From positions 1 through 63,743 of the forward strand of contig WRHR01000006.1 in the NCBI GenBank assembly GCA_009783145.1: DNA of 63,743 nt, in the 5' to 3' direction. The notes below the pieces were generated by a model, which had not been told where the DNA came from, did not search any database, and saw nothing but the letters and a program-made list of their open reading frames with translations. Position numbers and translations under genes: made by a program. This stretch comes from Alphaproteobacteria bacterium. GTDB lineage: Bacteria; Pseudomonadota; Alphaproteobacteria; Rs-D84. Shown here piece after piece: positions 62,711 to 63,743 of the stretch (position 1 is the stretch's first letter; every line of letters starts with the position of its first letter).

Positions 62711-63743
62711 ATGAAACTAACTTACATAACGCGGACAGTGACGTTGTGCTTGGCGATACCGCTGATGACATCCGCTGCTATGGCGGCGACCGTCACGATT
62801 GACGGCGTTACGCTCAGCACCTATGCTTACGGCAACGGCCCGGCGGATACTGTCGGCGCCATTACCGGAAACGGCGGCTGGCCTTTATCCGGTCTTGCGA
62901 GCGACCTGTTGTCCTCTAACGGCAACACGCTCAACTTCCTTAACGGCAATATGACCGGAAAAGAGATTTTTGGCGGATTTATGGAAGCCTCCGGTTCTAT
63001 TACCGGCAATATTACGGCCAGCAACAACACCGTGATCAAGGACAACAGCATCGGCGGAAACGTCTATGGCGGGTGGGCGGATGCTTACTTGACCGGCGGC
63101 ACCAATGCCACGGCCAATCAAAACAGCGTGACCCTGTCCGGCAATAGCGATTCGTATTATGTAAGCGGCGGATATGCTCAAAGCGAGGCCGACACCGCCA
63201 CAACCAACAGCAACATTGTCAACATTATCGAAAACAGCACAGTTGACACTGTTGTCGGCGGGCATGCTTACAGCGACTATGGCACAGCCATAGCCAGCAG
63301 CAACACCGTAAACATCACCGACGGCAGCACGATTACCAACGATGTTTATGGCGGGCATGCGAACAGCGATGATGGCAACTCCACGGCCAACAGCAACTCC
63401 GTGAGCATTGATGACAGCGCGGTTTCCGGCCGTGTTTTCGGCGGCTATGCCTATGTGTACTACGACGGCGATACCACGGCCAGTAACAACACCGTGAGCA
63501 TTAACGACAGCGCGATTTCCGCCCGTGTTCATGGCGGCTATGCCTATACGTACTACGATGGCAACGCCACGGCCAACAGCAATACTGTGAAAATTGACGG
63601 CGGCACGATTTCCGGTCGTGTTTACGGCGGGTATGCCTATGTGGACGAAGATGGCAACGCGACGGCCAGTAACAACAAGGTGAGCATTACCGACATCACG
63701 ACTTATAATAGTGTTTTCGGCGGCTATGCCTATGTGTACGGCG
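62711..63743 (+). CDS. exported repeat protein, autotransporter/adhesin-like (truncated by window end)
   Basis: The frame stays open from the ATG at 62711 to the window end (344 codons). A signal peptide (TVTLCLAIPLMTSAAMAA) is followed by tandem ~24-33-residue repeats of the type FGGYAYVYYDGDTTASNNTVSI then NDSAISARVHGGYA, rich in Asn, Ser, Gly and Thr. This is the composition of beta-helical passenger domains of surface autotransporters. GGAAGAAAAAA precedes the start. The AG tract and leader hairpin upstream suggest phase-variable expression. The C-terminal barrel, if any, lies outside. Confidence 0.85.
   Translation, partial: MKLTYITRTVTLCLAIPLMTSAAMAATVTIDGVTLSTYAYGNGPADTVGAITGNGGWPLSGLASDLLSSNGNTLNFLNGNMTGKEIFGGFMEASGSITGNITASNNTVIKDNSIGGNVYGGWADAYLTGGTNATANQNSVTLSGNSDSYYVSGGYAQSEADTATTNSNIVNIIENSTVDTVVGGHAYSDYGTAIASSNTVNITDGSTITNDVYGGHANSDDGNSTANSNSVSIDDSAVSGRVFGGYAYVYYDGDTTASNNTVSINDSAISARVHGGYAYTYYDGNATANSNTVKIDGGTISGRVYGGYAYVDEDGNATASNNKVSITDITTYNSVFGGYAYVYG

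Overview
This window looks like chromosome of an anaerobic or fermentative, Gram-negative alphaproteobacterium. It carries the alphaproteobacterial cell-cycle regulator GcrA, a CarD-type regulator, lipid A genes (lpxA, lpxB), LPS-export genes (lptC, lptB), a prepilin peptidase, many exported proteins of no known family, and one large pyruvate:ferredoxin oxidoreductase. The gut-associated uncultured alphaproteobacteria are a plausible home. That placement is inference; no rRNA is present to confirm it.

Layout. 1-2.2 kb: the end of an accessory segment with a serine recombinase whose stop codon lies inside tRNA-Gly. 2.2-3.1 kb: a tRNA cluster (Gly, Tyr, Glu, a second Glu split by an insertion, Asp). 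3.2-6.3 kb: exported glycine-rich proteins plus a prepilin peptidase. 6.5-9.2 kb: gcrA and a large membrane protein. 9.3-12.5 kb: lpxA-lpxB and a membrane protein. 12.5-15.4 kb: trmN6-like methyltransferase, SRP RNA, a structured leader RNA with a small ORF, an island bounded by 87-bp inverted repeats, and an XRE regulator. 15.4-26.5 kb: housekeeping genes on the minus strand (tlyA, rpiB, bactofilin and M23 peptidase, mscL, aroK, pgsA, prfA, hisS) with tRNA-Arg. 26.7-30.6 kb: tRNA-His, a TrpR-like repressor with two matching operators, a glycosyltransferase-like gene, a second copy of the structured leader RNA, and a spanin-like gene pair. 30.8-45.9 kb: rho, an OmpA-like lipoprotein, gpmI, tadA/rsmD, lptC-lptB, eno, ssb, carD and exported proteins. 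45.9-61.8 kb: nifJ (PFOR), nagZ, ctpA, envC, tyrS, rpsB-X-tsf, a fused accDA and an IHF/HU gene. 61.8-63.7 kb: the start of a repeat-rich surface protein behind a 22-unit AG tract.

The striking property is the density and variety of small repeats that invade both spacers and genes: (i) ~26-bp palindromes that sit in frame inside many conserved proteins; (ii) hairpin elements whose arms are tandem 6-7-bp units, often around a core GTCCTTTATAAAGGAC; (iii) the same kind of heptamer arrays encoding the hydrophobic core of several signal peptides; (iv) classical 'TTGTCATTGCGAG...GCAATCCAG' palindromes; (v) CCCCTCC hairpins; (vi) a ~40-bp element next to a GTAC hairpin.

The other strong candidate for something undescribed is a paralogous pair of promoter-leader-terminator-small-ORF units (13.3 and 30.0 kb). 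Their leader RNAs show compensatory changes, a 9-bp closing stem that overlaps an intrinsic terminator, and complementarity to the ribosome binding site. They look like a riboswitch or attenuator.
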